A DNA stretch of 38,022 bases from Bacteroidota bacterium. Lineage in GTDB: Bacteria; Bacteroidota; Bacteroidia; Flavobacteriales; Weeksellaceae. Of the stretch, positions 24,185-30,825 are shown piece after piece. Position numbers and translations under genes: made by a program. The DNA lies in the NCBI GenBank assembly GCA_023420435.1, contig JAEZWE010000084.1, forward strand, positions 1-38,022, read 5' to 3'. Position 1 is the stretch's first letter; each line of letters opens with the position of its first letter. The notes beneath the pieces are model-generated. The model did no database searches. It saw only the letters and a program-made list of their open reading frames with translations, and was not told where the DNA came from.

Positions 24185-25177
24185 ATGAAAGTAGCAGTTG
24201 TTGGTGCAACCGGAATGGTGGGACAAGTGATGTTAAAAGTTTTGGAAGAAAGAAATTTTCCAATTTCAGAACTAATTCCTGTAGCATCAGAAAGATCCGT
24301 AGGAAATAAGATCTCTTACAAAGGAAATGATTTTGAAATTGTTTCGATGCAATCTGCAGTAGAAATGAAACCCGAAATTGCCATTTTTTCTGCAGGAGGT
24401 GGAACATCTTTAGATTGGGCGCCAAAATTCGCAGCAGTTGGAACAACCGTTATTGACAATTCTTCCGCTTGGAGAATGGATCCTACAAAAAAATTAGTAG
24501 TTCCGGAAATCAATGCCAATGTTTTAACAATAGATGATAAAATTATCGCAAATCCCAATTGTTCCACGATACAATTGGTGATGATTCTGCATCCTCTAAA
24601 CAAAAAATATGATGTCAAAAGAGTGGTGATTTCTACTTATCAATCGGTAACAGGAACCGGAAAAGCCGCTGTAGATCAATTGAATGGCGAAATTTCCGGC
24701 GATGATTCTGTTGCAAAAGTTTATCCTTACGAAATTTTTAAAAATGCTTTGCCACAGTGCGACGTTTTTGACGAAGGAGATTACACCAAAGAGGAACTGA
24801 AACTGATGCGAGAACCGAAAAAAATTATGGGTGATGATTCCTTGAATTTAACAGCAACTGCTGTTAGAGTTCCGGTTCAAGGTGGACATTCCGAATCGGT
24901 GAATATCGAATTTGAAAACGATTTCGAGATTGAAGAAATTAAAAAAATTCTTTCAGAAACATCTGGAGTAAAAGTTTTGGACGATGTTGCCAATAAAATT
25001 TATCCTATGCCTTTATATTCTGAAGGAAAAGACGAGGTTTTTGTGGGAAGAATCCGAAGAGATCCTTCACAACCGAAAACTTTAAACCTTTGGATTGTGG
25101 CAGACAATCTCCGAAAAGGAGCCGCAACCAATGCGGTTCAAATCGCAGAATATCTGGTTGAAAACAAATTAGTATAA
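24185..25177 (+). CDS. asd: aspartate-semialdehyde dehydrogenase
   Basis: 330 residues, normal for Asd, which reduces aspartyl phosphate to aspartate semialdehyde with NADPH, the branch point to lysine/diaminopimelate, threonine and methionine. The NADP loop GATGMVGQVML opens the protein; the catalytic Cys is in NPNCSTIQLV (about residue 128); the catalytic His is in VQGGHSESVNIEF; DNSSAWRMD binds phosphate. The C-terminal LRKGAATNAVQIAEYL is the standard closing segment. It follows the four-helix membrane protein gene by 21 bases and is closed by a terminator at 25178-25206. Confidence 0.97.
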   Translation: MKVAVVGATGMVGQVMLKVLEERNFPISELIPVASERSVGNKISYKGNDFEIVSMQSAVEMKPEIAIFSAGGGTSLDWAPKFAAVGTTVIDNSSAWRMDPTKKLVVPEINANVLTIDDKIIANPNCSTIQLVMILHPLNKKYDVKRVVISTYQSVTGTGKAAVDQLNGEISGDDSVAKVYPYEIFKNALPQCDVFDEGDYTKEELKLMREPKKIMGDDSLNLTATAVRVPVQGGHSESVNIEFENDFEIEEIKKILSETSGVKVLDDVANKIYPMPLYSEGKDEVFVGRIRRDPSQPKTLNLWIVADNLRKGAATNAVQIAEYLVENKLV

Positions 25178-25206
25178 AAAAAATCCCGCTTCATGCGGGA
25201 TTTTTA
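25178..25206 (+). terminator. rho-independent terminator after asd
   Basis: AAATCCCGC (25181-25189) pairs perfectly with GCGGGATTT (25195-25203) around a five-base loop, with A and T runs on the two sides. Confidence 0.92.
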
Positions 25207-25237
25207 TTAGAACCATCAAACTTTGAAAATTTCATTC

Positions 25238-26248
25238 ATGGAAGTTCAAAAAAACACCGAAAGAAACAAATTCAAATTCCAAAGAAATGTTGCCATTGTT
25301 GGAATCATCCTTTTCATTGCAAAAATTTTGGCTTGGAACATCACCAATTCTGATGCGGTTTTTTCTGATGCCATGGAAAGCATTGTCAATATTATTGCCG
25401 CTTTTTTAGGACTTTATTCTCTTTATTTGGCTGCAAAACCAAAGGATTTGGATCATCCTTATGGACATGGAAAAGCCGAATTTATAACTTCCGGTGTTGA
25501 AGGAGCATTGATCATTTTTGCAGGAATTATGATCATTATTGAAGCTTCAGATTCGCTTCTTCACGGAAATCAGTTAAAAGAACTTGATTACGGTATTTTG
25601 ATTGTGGCTATAACTGCTATTATTAATTTTTATCTTGGTTTCATATCCGTAAAAAAAGGAAAAAAAGAAAACTCTGCGGTTCTAATTTCTTCAGGAAAAC
25701 ATTTACAAAGTGATACCATTACCACAGCAGGCGTTGTTTTGAGTTTGATTTTGGTTTATTTCACTAAAATTTATTGGATCGATTCCTTTGTAGCCTTAGG
25801 TTTTGGCGGTTATATTATGTTTGTCGGTTACAAAATAATACGCAGTTCTTTAAGCGGAATTATGGACGAAGCCGATTTAGAAATGCTTTCCCGACTTGCA
25901 AAATTTCTAAATGAAAACCGAAAACCGGAATGGATTGATCTTCACAATACAAGAATTCAGCAGCATGGAAGCCGACTTCACATCGATGCACATCTCACTT
26001 TGCCTTGGTATTTTGAACTTCGAGAAGCCCATGAGCAAATGGAAGAAATGATAAAACTTATTGCAAAAAATACAGACAGAAAAGTGGAGTTCAACTTTCA
26101 TATGGACGATTGTAAACCTTTTTCTTGCGAAATTTGTCAAATTTCAGATTGTAAAGTGCGACAAAACTTATTTGTAAAAAAAATCAACTGGAACGTGAAA
26201 AACATTGCCCAAATTGACAAACATAATGTATCAACAAAAGATAATTAA
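25238..26248 (+). CDS. cation diffusion facilitator (CDF) metal exporter with Cys tail
   Basis: 336 residues from the ATG at 25238; an in-frame TTG at 25223 would add five residues. CDF proteins exchange divalent metal ions (Zn, Fe, Mn, Co, Cd) for protons at the inner membrane as dimers. Six membrane segments are visible. Metal-site residues: DAVFSDAMESIVN in helix 2, the loop HPYGHGKAEF, and SDTITTAGVV in helix 5. The cytoplasmic domain (about 205-300) has IDLHNTRIQQHGSRLHIDAHL typical of the family. The C-terminus carries a cysteine cluster DCKPFSCEICQISDCKV (Cx4Cx2Cx4C) that suggests an extra metal or redox site. The gene overlaps the end of the convergent XrtF partner gene by four bases. 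Confidence 0.93.
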   Translation: MEVQKNTERNKFKFQRNVAIVGIILFIAKILAWNITNSDAVFSDAMESIVNIIAAFLGLYSLYLAAKPKDLDHPYGHGKAEFITSGVEGALIIFAGIMIIIEASDSLLHGNQLKELDYGILIVAITAIINFYLGFISVKKGKKENSAVLISSGKHLQSDTITTAGVVLSLILVYFTKIYWIDSFVALGFGGYIMFVGYKIIRSSLSGIMDEADLEMLSRLAKFLNENRKPEWIDLHNTRIQQHGSRLHIDAHLTLPWYFELREAHEQMEEMIKLIAKNTDRKVEFNFHMDDCKPFSCEICQISDCKVRQNLFVKKINWNVKNIAQIDKHNVSTKDN

Positions 26249-26682
26249 ATCTTTTCATATTGCTTTGCCATAGCTCTTCTATAGTAAAACAGTGGAATAA
26301 TCAGCAATAAAATCAAAGGTTGAATGACAAATCTTCTGATATAAAATGAAAAAAGATAACCAATTTCAAATTGGGTAGAAACGCAATAAAAATAAATGGG
26401 AAAAGTAATTAGGAATACAATTCCAATTAAAACGACAGCTTGTACTGTCCATTTCTTATTTAAAAATAGCGCTTGAACAATAACTGCTGAGAAAAAAAGA
26501 TTCAGAAAAAATCTAAAAAAATGGCTTAAAATCAATTTTCCCCATTCAAAATCCGGAAAAACAGCTCCTTTACTTGCCTGATGAAAAAAATCAATAAAAG
26601 GATCATAAAAAGCTTGCTCTTCAACGACTCTTACACCAATTAATCCGCAGATTCCGAAAAGAAACAAAAACCATCTAAGCAT
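26245..26682 (-). CDS. exosortase F system-associated membrane protein
   Basis: 145 residues with four hydrophobic segments, matching the small protein that accompanies XrtF in flavobacteria. Features: an opening helix MLRWFLFLFGICGLIGVRVVE, a short extracytoplasmic loop with FYDPFIDFF, a positive-rich SHFFRFFLN entry to the second helix, and a closing basic tail RRAMAKQYEKI. No catalytic motif is seen, and its role is unknown; it may stabilise XrtF. It overlaps the end of the xrtF gene by eight bases, so it is translated from the same mRNA. Its stop overlaps that of the convergent CDF exporter gene by four bases. Confidence 0.85.
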   Translation of the reverse strand: MLRWFLFLFGICGLIGVRVVEEQAFYDPFIDFFHQASKGAVFPDFEWGKLILSHFFRFFLNLFFSAVIVQALFLNKKWTVQAVVLIGIVFLITFPIYFYCVSTQFEIGYLFSFYIRRFVIQPLILLLIIPLFYYRRAMAKQYEKI

Positions 26683-27208
26683 TTTTACTTTTCTTTAAAG
26701 CAAAATAATTAATCCAAACCAACCACAAAACGACGACGCTTCCATAAATTATTGCCGGGAAAATATAATCGTGAAACATTTTTCCTTCCGGTGGATAAAA
26801 GTAAAGCACCCAATTTAATCCAGCAATGCGTAAAACATTCATTATGTGAAGTAAAACCAGTCCAGCAATAGCAAATACAAAAGTTTTTAAACCTTTATAA
26901 AAAGCAAAAATAAAAGCCAGAAAAAGAATCATCACCGAAATTGCGTTGCAACCTTCCACCATTCTGGAAACATATTTGTCAATAACGATGAACCTTGCAG
27001 CTTGTTGATTTTCCAAAATTTCAATTTTAGAAGAAATTCCAAAAAAATTTTGAACTGCAGTTACTTGTTCCCCAACAAAAACCGAAAAAGGATCCAGAGA
27101 AATTCTTCCAGTTCTATCCAAATAAACCTGATACAGAAAAACCATCACAAGATAAATGATGACAAACCTCAAAAGTATTTTCAGAATAGGTTTAAAGTCG
27201 TTGAACAT
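26675..27208 (-). CDS. xrtF: exosortase family protein XrtF
   Basis: 177 residues from the ATG at 27208; a longer frame to 27277 begins beyond the promoter and overlaps the divergent gene's promoter, so it is rejected. Exosortases are multi-pass inner-membrane transpeptidases that process proteins with C-terminal sorting signals. The proposed catalytic triad is visible: Cys in VEGCNAISVM, Arg in MNVLRIAGLN and His in KMFHDYIFP. The sequence order and the small partner gene that follows fit XrtF of flavobacteria. XrtF substrates are not well known, and I see no PEP-CTERM-type tail in this window. The promoter is the left arm of an inverted repeat and lies four bases from the ATG. Confidence 0.88.
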   Translation of the reverse strand: MFNDFKPILKILLRFVIIYLVMVFLYQVYLDRTGRISLDPFSVFVGEQVTAVQNFFGISSKIEILENQQAARFIVIDKYVSRMVEGCNAISVMILFLAFIFAFYKGLKTFVFAIAGLVLLHIMNVLRIAGLNWVLYFYPPEGKMFHDYIFPAIIYGSVVVLWLVWINYFALKKSKNA

Positions 27209-27212
27209 AGCG

Positions 27213-27248
27213 CAAATATAGTAATTAACACTTAAATTGCTATATTTG
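27213..27248. repeat. inverted repeat forming two divergent -7 boxes
   Basis: Left arm 27213-27226 and right arm 27235-27248 are inverted copies matching at 13 of 14 bases, with eight bases between. Each arm ends in TATATTTG on its own strand: the minus-strand copy (27220-27213) is four bases before the xrtF ATG, and the plus-strand copy (27241-27248) is 16 bases before the TTG start of the sugar kinase gene. One dimeric regulator or competing RNA polymerases could act on both. Confidence 0.65.
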
Positions 27249-27264
27249 TAAAACACTCTTACCA

Positions 27265-28278
27265 TTGGAAAAAGCACAATTTTTTTTTGAAAATTATATA
27301 CAGGAAAAAGCAGAATCTTTTACTGCTTTACCTCAAAGTGGATCTGCAAGAATTAATTATATAGCAGAAACCTCCAAAGGAAAATTTGTAATCACCCAAA
27401 ATGAAAACATTCGGGAAAATGAAGCATTTTTTTATTTCTCTGAAGTTTTTTCTTCCTTAAATCTTAATACTCCAAAAATTTTTAAAATTTCTGAAGATCG
27501 TAAAACCTATATTCAGGAACATTTGGGTGAAAAAACTTTTTCAGAAATTATCGCTGAAGAAGGATTAAACAGCCGAACTGAAAATCTGGTAAAACAAACA
27601 TTAGATCAGCTTTATAACCTTCAAAAAGAAACCGAAGGTAAAATAGATTATTCCAAAACCTTTGAATATGAAAGTTATGATGAACTACCTATTTTAAACG
27701 ATCTTTTTTATTTTAAAAAAATGTTTGTCGACATTTTGGAAATTGAGTATCACAAATCTTCATTGCTTCAGGAATTCAAAAAAATTGTTGAAAAAATTGA
27801 AAATCTAGAACCTAAAGGTTTAATGATTCGGGATTTTCAATCCAGAAATATTCTTGTGAACAGAGAGGATAAGGTATTTTTCATCGATTATCAGAGCGCG
27901 ATGAAAGGACCTTTAATGTATGATGTCATTTCATTTTTACATCAGGCTAAAGCCAATTTTCCAAAATTTTTCAAAGATGAAATGACGCAGTATTATCTTT
28001 CAAAACATTCTGAAGAAAACCAAATTCAACTAAAAAACTCGGTGGAAATTCTTCAGCTTATTCGTTATCTTCAAGTTCTTGGAGCGTATGGTTTTAGGGG
28101 GTTAATTCAGCGTAAACCACATTTTATTTCCAGCATTCAGCAAGGCATGGAAAATCTCATTGAATTTTCAAAAAATTGGGACGAAATGCAAAAATATTCT
28201 GAGCTTCAGAAAATAATCAACGTTCTAGGAAAGGAGGAAACCAAAATAAAAATTCAACAAATTTTAAATACAAAATAA
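27265..28278 (+). CDS. AmgK-like sugar kinase (aminoglycoside phosphotransferase fold)
   Basis: 337 residues starting at a TTG (27265); no ATG lies between the promoter box and the conserved core. The fold is that of aminoglycoside phosphotransferases: N-lobe with SARINYIAET and KFVITQNENIRENEAF, catalytic loop RDFQSRNILV (Asp190, Asn195) and metal-binding IDYQSAMKGPLMYDVISFL (Asp208). The RDF-x-SRN and D-x-Q-x-A-x-x-GP-x-x-YD-x-x-S pattern is that of AmgK, which phosphorylates N-acetylmuramate or N-acetylglucosamine at C1 in peptidoglycan recycling. The MurU-like gene two positions downstream fits that pathway. Substrate is inferred, not shown. It is the first gene of a tight four-gene operon. 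Confidence 0.85.
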   Translation: MEKAQFFFENYIQEKAESFTALPQSGSARINYIAETSKGKFVITQNENIRENEAFFYFSEVFSSLNLNTPKIFKISEDRKTYIQEHLGEKTFSEIIAEEGLNSRTENLVKQTLDQLYNLQKETEGKIDYSKTFEYESYDELPILNDLFYFKKMFVDILEIEYHKSSLLQEFKKIVEKIENLEPKGLMIRDFQSRNILVNREDKVFFIDYQSAMKGPLMYDVISFLHQAKANFPKFFKDEMTQYYLSKHSEENQIQLKNSVEILQLIRYLQVLGAYGFRGLIQRKPHFISSIQQGMENLIEFSKNWDEMQKYSELQKIINVLGKEETKIKIQQILNTK

Positions 28279-28287
28279 ATTTTCGAA

Positions 28288-28689
28288 ATGTTATACATTG
28301 AAATTCATAGTTTCTCGTACAAAAAGGGAGGTATTCCAAAAGATAATTCCGGAAACGGAGGTGGGTTTGCTTTCGATTGTCGCGGAATTTTAAACCCGGG
28401 AAGAATTGATGAGTATAAAGCACAAACCGGAAAAGATCAACCTGTACAAGAATTTTTGGAAAACAATACGGAAATGCCGAGATTTCTTGATCTTATAAAA
28501 AATTTGGTTTCTATTACGATCGATGATTATTTAGCCCGCAATTTCGAAAATCTACAAATCAATTTCGGTTGTACCGGCGGACAACATCGCTCTGTTTATT
28601 CTGCCGAAAAAATAGCAGAATTTATCCGCGAAAAATATCCTCAAACAAAAGTGACGGTAAACCATGACGAACAGCCCCAACTAAATTAA
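28288..28689 (+). CDS. free-standing RapZ C-terminal domain protein
   Basis: 133 residues, equal to the C-terminal half of RapZ and without its P-loop ATPase half. The match runs along the whole length: HSFSYKKGGIP, FDCRGILNPGR, TGKDQPVQEFL, NFGCTGGQHRSVY (residues 93-104) and the C-terminal basic/His end. In E. coli this half binds glucosamine-6-phosphate and controls the stability of glmS regulation through small RNAs. Those sRNA partners are unknown in Bacteroidota. It sits nine bases after the AmgK-like gene and 14 before the MurU-like gene, so a role in sensing or handling amino-sugar phosphates in this operon is likely, as inference. Confidence 0.88.
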   Translation: MLYIEIHSFSYKKGGIPKDNSGNGGGFAFDCRGILNPGRIDEYKAQTGKDQPVQEFLENNTEMPRFLDLIKNLVSITIDDYLARNFENLQINFGCTGGQHRSVYSAEKIAEFIREKYPQTKVTVNHDEQPQLN

Positions 28690-28703
28690 AAATTTTCAAA
28701 AAA

Positions 28704-29417
28704 ATGAAGGCTCTTATTTTTGCAGCAGGAAAAGGAACCCGCTTAAAACCTTTTACCGATCATCATCCAAAAGCTTTGGCTCCGGTAAATGGAATTCCGC
28801 TGCTTCAAAGAAATATTGAATATTTAAAATCTTACGGAATTTCTGATTTTGTGATCAACATCCATCATTTTGGAGATCAAATTGTAGATTTCCTGAAGAA
28901 AAATGAAAATTTCGGATGCAAAATCGAGATTTCTGATGAAAAAAAAGAACTCTTGGAAACGGGTGGTGGTTTGGTTTTTGCAAAAAAATTTTTAGAAAAA
29001 GAAGATGATTTCCTCATTATGAATGCCGATATTTTAACCGACTTGAACATTCATGATTTTGTAGAATTTCATAAAACCAAAGAAGATATCGTCACTTTAG
29101 CTGTTTCTGACCGTAAAAGTTCAAGAAAACTTCTTTTTAATGAAGAAATGATTCTAAGAGGATGGCTGAATGTAGAAACTGGAGAACAAAGATTAGCGGA
29201 ATTTAATAAAGGTTTTAATGCTTTAGCTTTTAGCGGAATACACTGTATTAATTCTTCCATATTCAAAAAAATTAAAAGAACAGGCAAGTTTTCCATTATG
29301 GAAGAGTATTTAGATTTAATGCATTCCGAAAAAATTCACGGTTATAAACACCAAGCCCATTTAATAGATGTGGGCAAACCGGAATCTGTAAAGAAAGCTG
29401 AAGAATATTTTAAATAA
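28704..29417 (+). CDS. MurU-like sugar-1-phosphate nucleotidyltransferase
   Basis: 237 residues. It is a single-domain NTP transferase with the nucleotide loop IFAAGKGTRLKPFT (residues 5-18), PKALAPVNG (22-30), ETGGGLVFA (about 86-94) and the metal-binding NADI near residue 107, then GKPESVKKAEEYF at the end. The short length and ETGGG motif fit MurU, which makes UDP-MurNAc from MurNAc-1-phosphate and UTP in cell-wall recycling, though mannose-1-phosphate guanylyltransferase relatives look similar. The AmgK-like kinase in the same operon decides in favour of the MurU role. No signal peptide; cytoplasmic. The LOG gene starts eight bases after its stop. Confidence 0.87.
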   Translation: MKALIFAAGKGTRLKPFTDHHPKALAPVNGIPLLQRNIEYLKSYGISDFVINIHHFGDQIVDFLKKNENFGCKIEISDEKKELLETGGGLVFAKKFLEKEDDFLIMNADILTDLNIHDFVEFHKTKEDIVTLAVSDRKSSRKLLFNEEMILRGWLNVETGEQRLAEFNKGFNALAFSGIHCINSSIFKKIKRTGKFSIMEEYLDLMHSEKIHGYKHQAHLIDVGKPESVKKAEEYFK

Positions 29418-29425
29418 AAAAAACA

Positions 29426-30184
29426 ATGAGTAAAATAAAACGTGGAAAAGGCCTCACCAAAGTAATTGCTGGAAACGAATTTGAAATTGACCAAAAAATT
29501 CAAAGTCATTTTGCTGAAAAAACCTGGGACGAAACGATTACCAAAGACAGCTGGATGGTTTTCAAAATTATGGCGGAACTGGTGGATGGTTACGAAAAAA
29601 TGGCGAAAATTGGTCCTTGTGTTTCGATTTTTGGATCTGCAAGACTGAAAGAAGATGATAAATATTACAAAATGGCTGTAGAAATTGCGGAAAAAATTAC
29701 AGAAATTGGTTTCGGAATTATCACCGGTGGTGGTCCCGGAATTATGGAAGCCGGAAACAGAGGCGCAAGAAATGCCGGTGGAAAATCAATCGGTTTGAAT
29801 ATTGAACTGCCTTTTGAGCAACATTTTAATCCGTATATCGACAAGAATTTTTCTCTGGATTTTAATTACTTTTTTGTAAGGAAAGTAATGTTTGTAAAAT
29901 ATTCGCAAGGTTTTATTGTAATGCCTGGTGGTTTTGGAACTTTAGATGAACTTTCTGAAGCGATCACTTTAATACAAACCCAAAAAATTGCCCGATTTCC
30001 TATTGTTTTGGTAGGTTCAGAATTTTGGTCTGGATTAATTGATTGGTTTAAAAATACGTTATTAAAGAATGGAATGATCTCCGAAGAAGATTTGAATCTT
30101 TACCGTATCGTAGATACCGCAGATGAAGCTGCAGCGCATATTAAGGCGTTTTATGATAAATACTCCATCAACGTCAATTTCTAG
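29426..30184 (+). CDS. LOG-family nucleotide 5'-monophosphate phosphoribohydrolase
   Basis: 252 residues, a long LOG-type protein (plant LOG is about 210) with an extra basic N-terminal extension. LOG enzymes split cytokinin or purine nucleoside 5'-monophosphates into base and ribose 5-phosphate. The Rossmann-type core starts at about residue 66 with CVSIFGSARLKED; GGGPGIMEAGNRGA and PGGFGTLDELSEA (the PGGxGTxxE signature with its catalytic Glu) are intact, and RKVMFVKYSQGFIVMPGG lies between. It closes the AmgK/RapZ-C/MurU operon with eight bases of spacing. A link to amino sugars is not obvious; it may be a nucleotide salvage or house-cleaning enzyme. Confidence 0.9.
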   Translation: MSKIKRGKGLTKVIAGNEFEIDQKIQSHFAEKTWDETITKDSWMVFKIMAELVDGYEKMAKIGPCVSIFGSARLKEDDKYYKMAVEIAEKITEIGFGIITGGGPGIMEAGNRGARNAGGKSIGLNIELPFEQHFNPYIDKNFSLDFNYFFVRKVMFVKYSQGFIVMPGGFGTLDELSEAITLIQTQKIARFPIVLVGSEFWSGLIDWFKNTLLKNGMISEEDLNLYRIVDTADEAAAHIKAFYDKYSINVNF

Positions 30185-30214
30185 CTTGGCATATAATTTG
30201 AGATTACTAATTCG

Positions 30215-30222
30215 TATATTTG
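30215..30222 (+). promoter_or_regulatory. -7 promoter box of the DUF6702 gene
   Basis: TATATTTG, 21 bases before the ATG at 30244; a TTG lies 14 bases upstream of the box. Confidence 0.5.
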
Positions 30223-30243
30223 ATTTAATATATTATAAACAAG

Positions 30244-30714
30244 ATGAAAAATTTTTTAAAAATATTCGGGATTTTAACAGTTTTTGTGATGATGAGCTTT
30301 GTTGGAGCGGATTTTTATTCGTCGATGACTAAAGTAGATTATATAGAAGGAAGTAAAACTCTTAAATTCACCACCAAAATGAACACAGATCATATTTCTG
30401 ATGCCATAAAAATTAATCCCAACACTGCAGCTTTTGAAGCTGAAGTAAAGAAATATGTTAATAATAATTTTGATGTTTACATTAACGGAAGCTCAAAAAC
30501 GCTAACATTTACAGGAAGCCAAGTAAAAGGAGAAACGGTTTGGGTTTATTTTGAAGCTAATGGGATTTCAGATATAAATTCTATAAAAATTAAAAACACT
30601 ATTCTTTTAAGCGCTTTTCCAAAACAATTTAATTTGGTAAATATCGCCTACAAAGGACAACAAAAAACAATGAATTTCCAAAGAGGAAAAGAAGTGAATG
30701 AAGTGAGTTTTTAA
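30244..30714 (+). CDS. DUF6702 family secreted protein
   Basis: 156 residues. A signal peptide (MKNFLKIFGILTVFVMMSFVG) without a lipobox precedes an all-beta domain: SSMTKVDYIEGSKTLKFTTKM, VKKYVNNNFDVYINGSSKTLTF, GETVWVYFEANGI, INSIKIKNTILLSAFPKQFNLVNI. The order of strands, the paired 'KY-NNNF-VYING' segment and the closing QFNLVNIAYKGQQKTMNF match DUF6702, a Bacteroidota family often found beside TonB-dependent receptors or metallopeptidases. Function unknown. It has its own promoter box and a strong terminator, so it is an independent unit between the LOG operon and the receptor cluster. Confidence 0.78.
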   Translation: MKNFLKIFGILTVFVMMSFVGADFYSSMTKVDYIEGSKTLKFTTKMNTDHISDAIKINPNTAAFEAEVKKYVNNNFDVYINGSSKTLTFTGSQVKGETVWVYFEANGISDINSIKIKNTILLSAFPKQFNLVNIAYKGQQKTMNFQRGKEVNEVSF

Positions 30715-30730
30715 TTTCATTTAAAAATTT

Positions 30731-30763
30731 AAAAAAAAGCAACAGAAATTCTGTTGCTTTTTT
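30731..30763 (+). terminator. rho-independent terminator after the DUF6702 gene
   Basis: A long stem, AAAAAAGCAACAG (from 30733) with CTGTTGCTTTTTT (to 30763), separated by a five-base loop AAATT. Confidence 0.92.
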
Positions 30764-30777
30764 AGTAACCAATAAAG

Positions 30778-30804
30778 AAAGACCGTCATTACTGACGGTC
30801 TTTT
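30778..30804 (-). terminator. rho-independent terminator after the DUF5689 gene
   Basis: A perfect 11-bp stem, AAAGACCGTCA (30778-30788) with TGACGGTCTTT (30793-30803), and a TTAC loop. It lies 22 bases after the minus-strand DUF5689 gene. Confidence 0.9.
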
Positions 30805-30825
30805 CATTTTATCATTAAAGCAATA

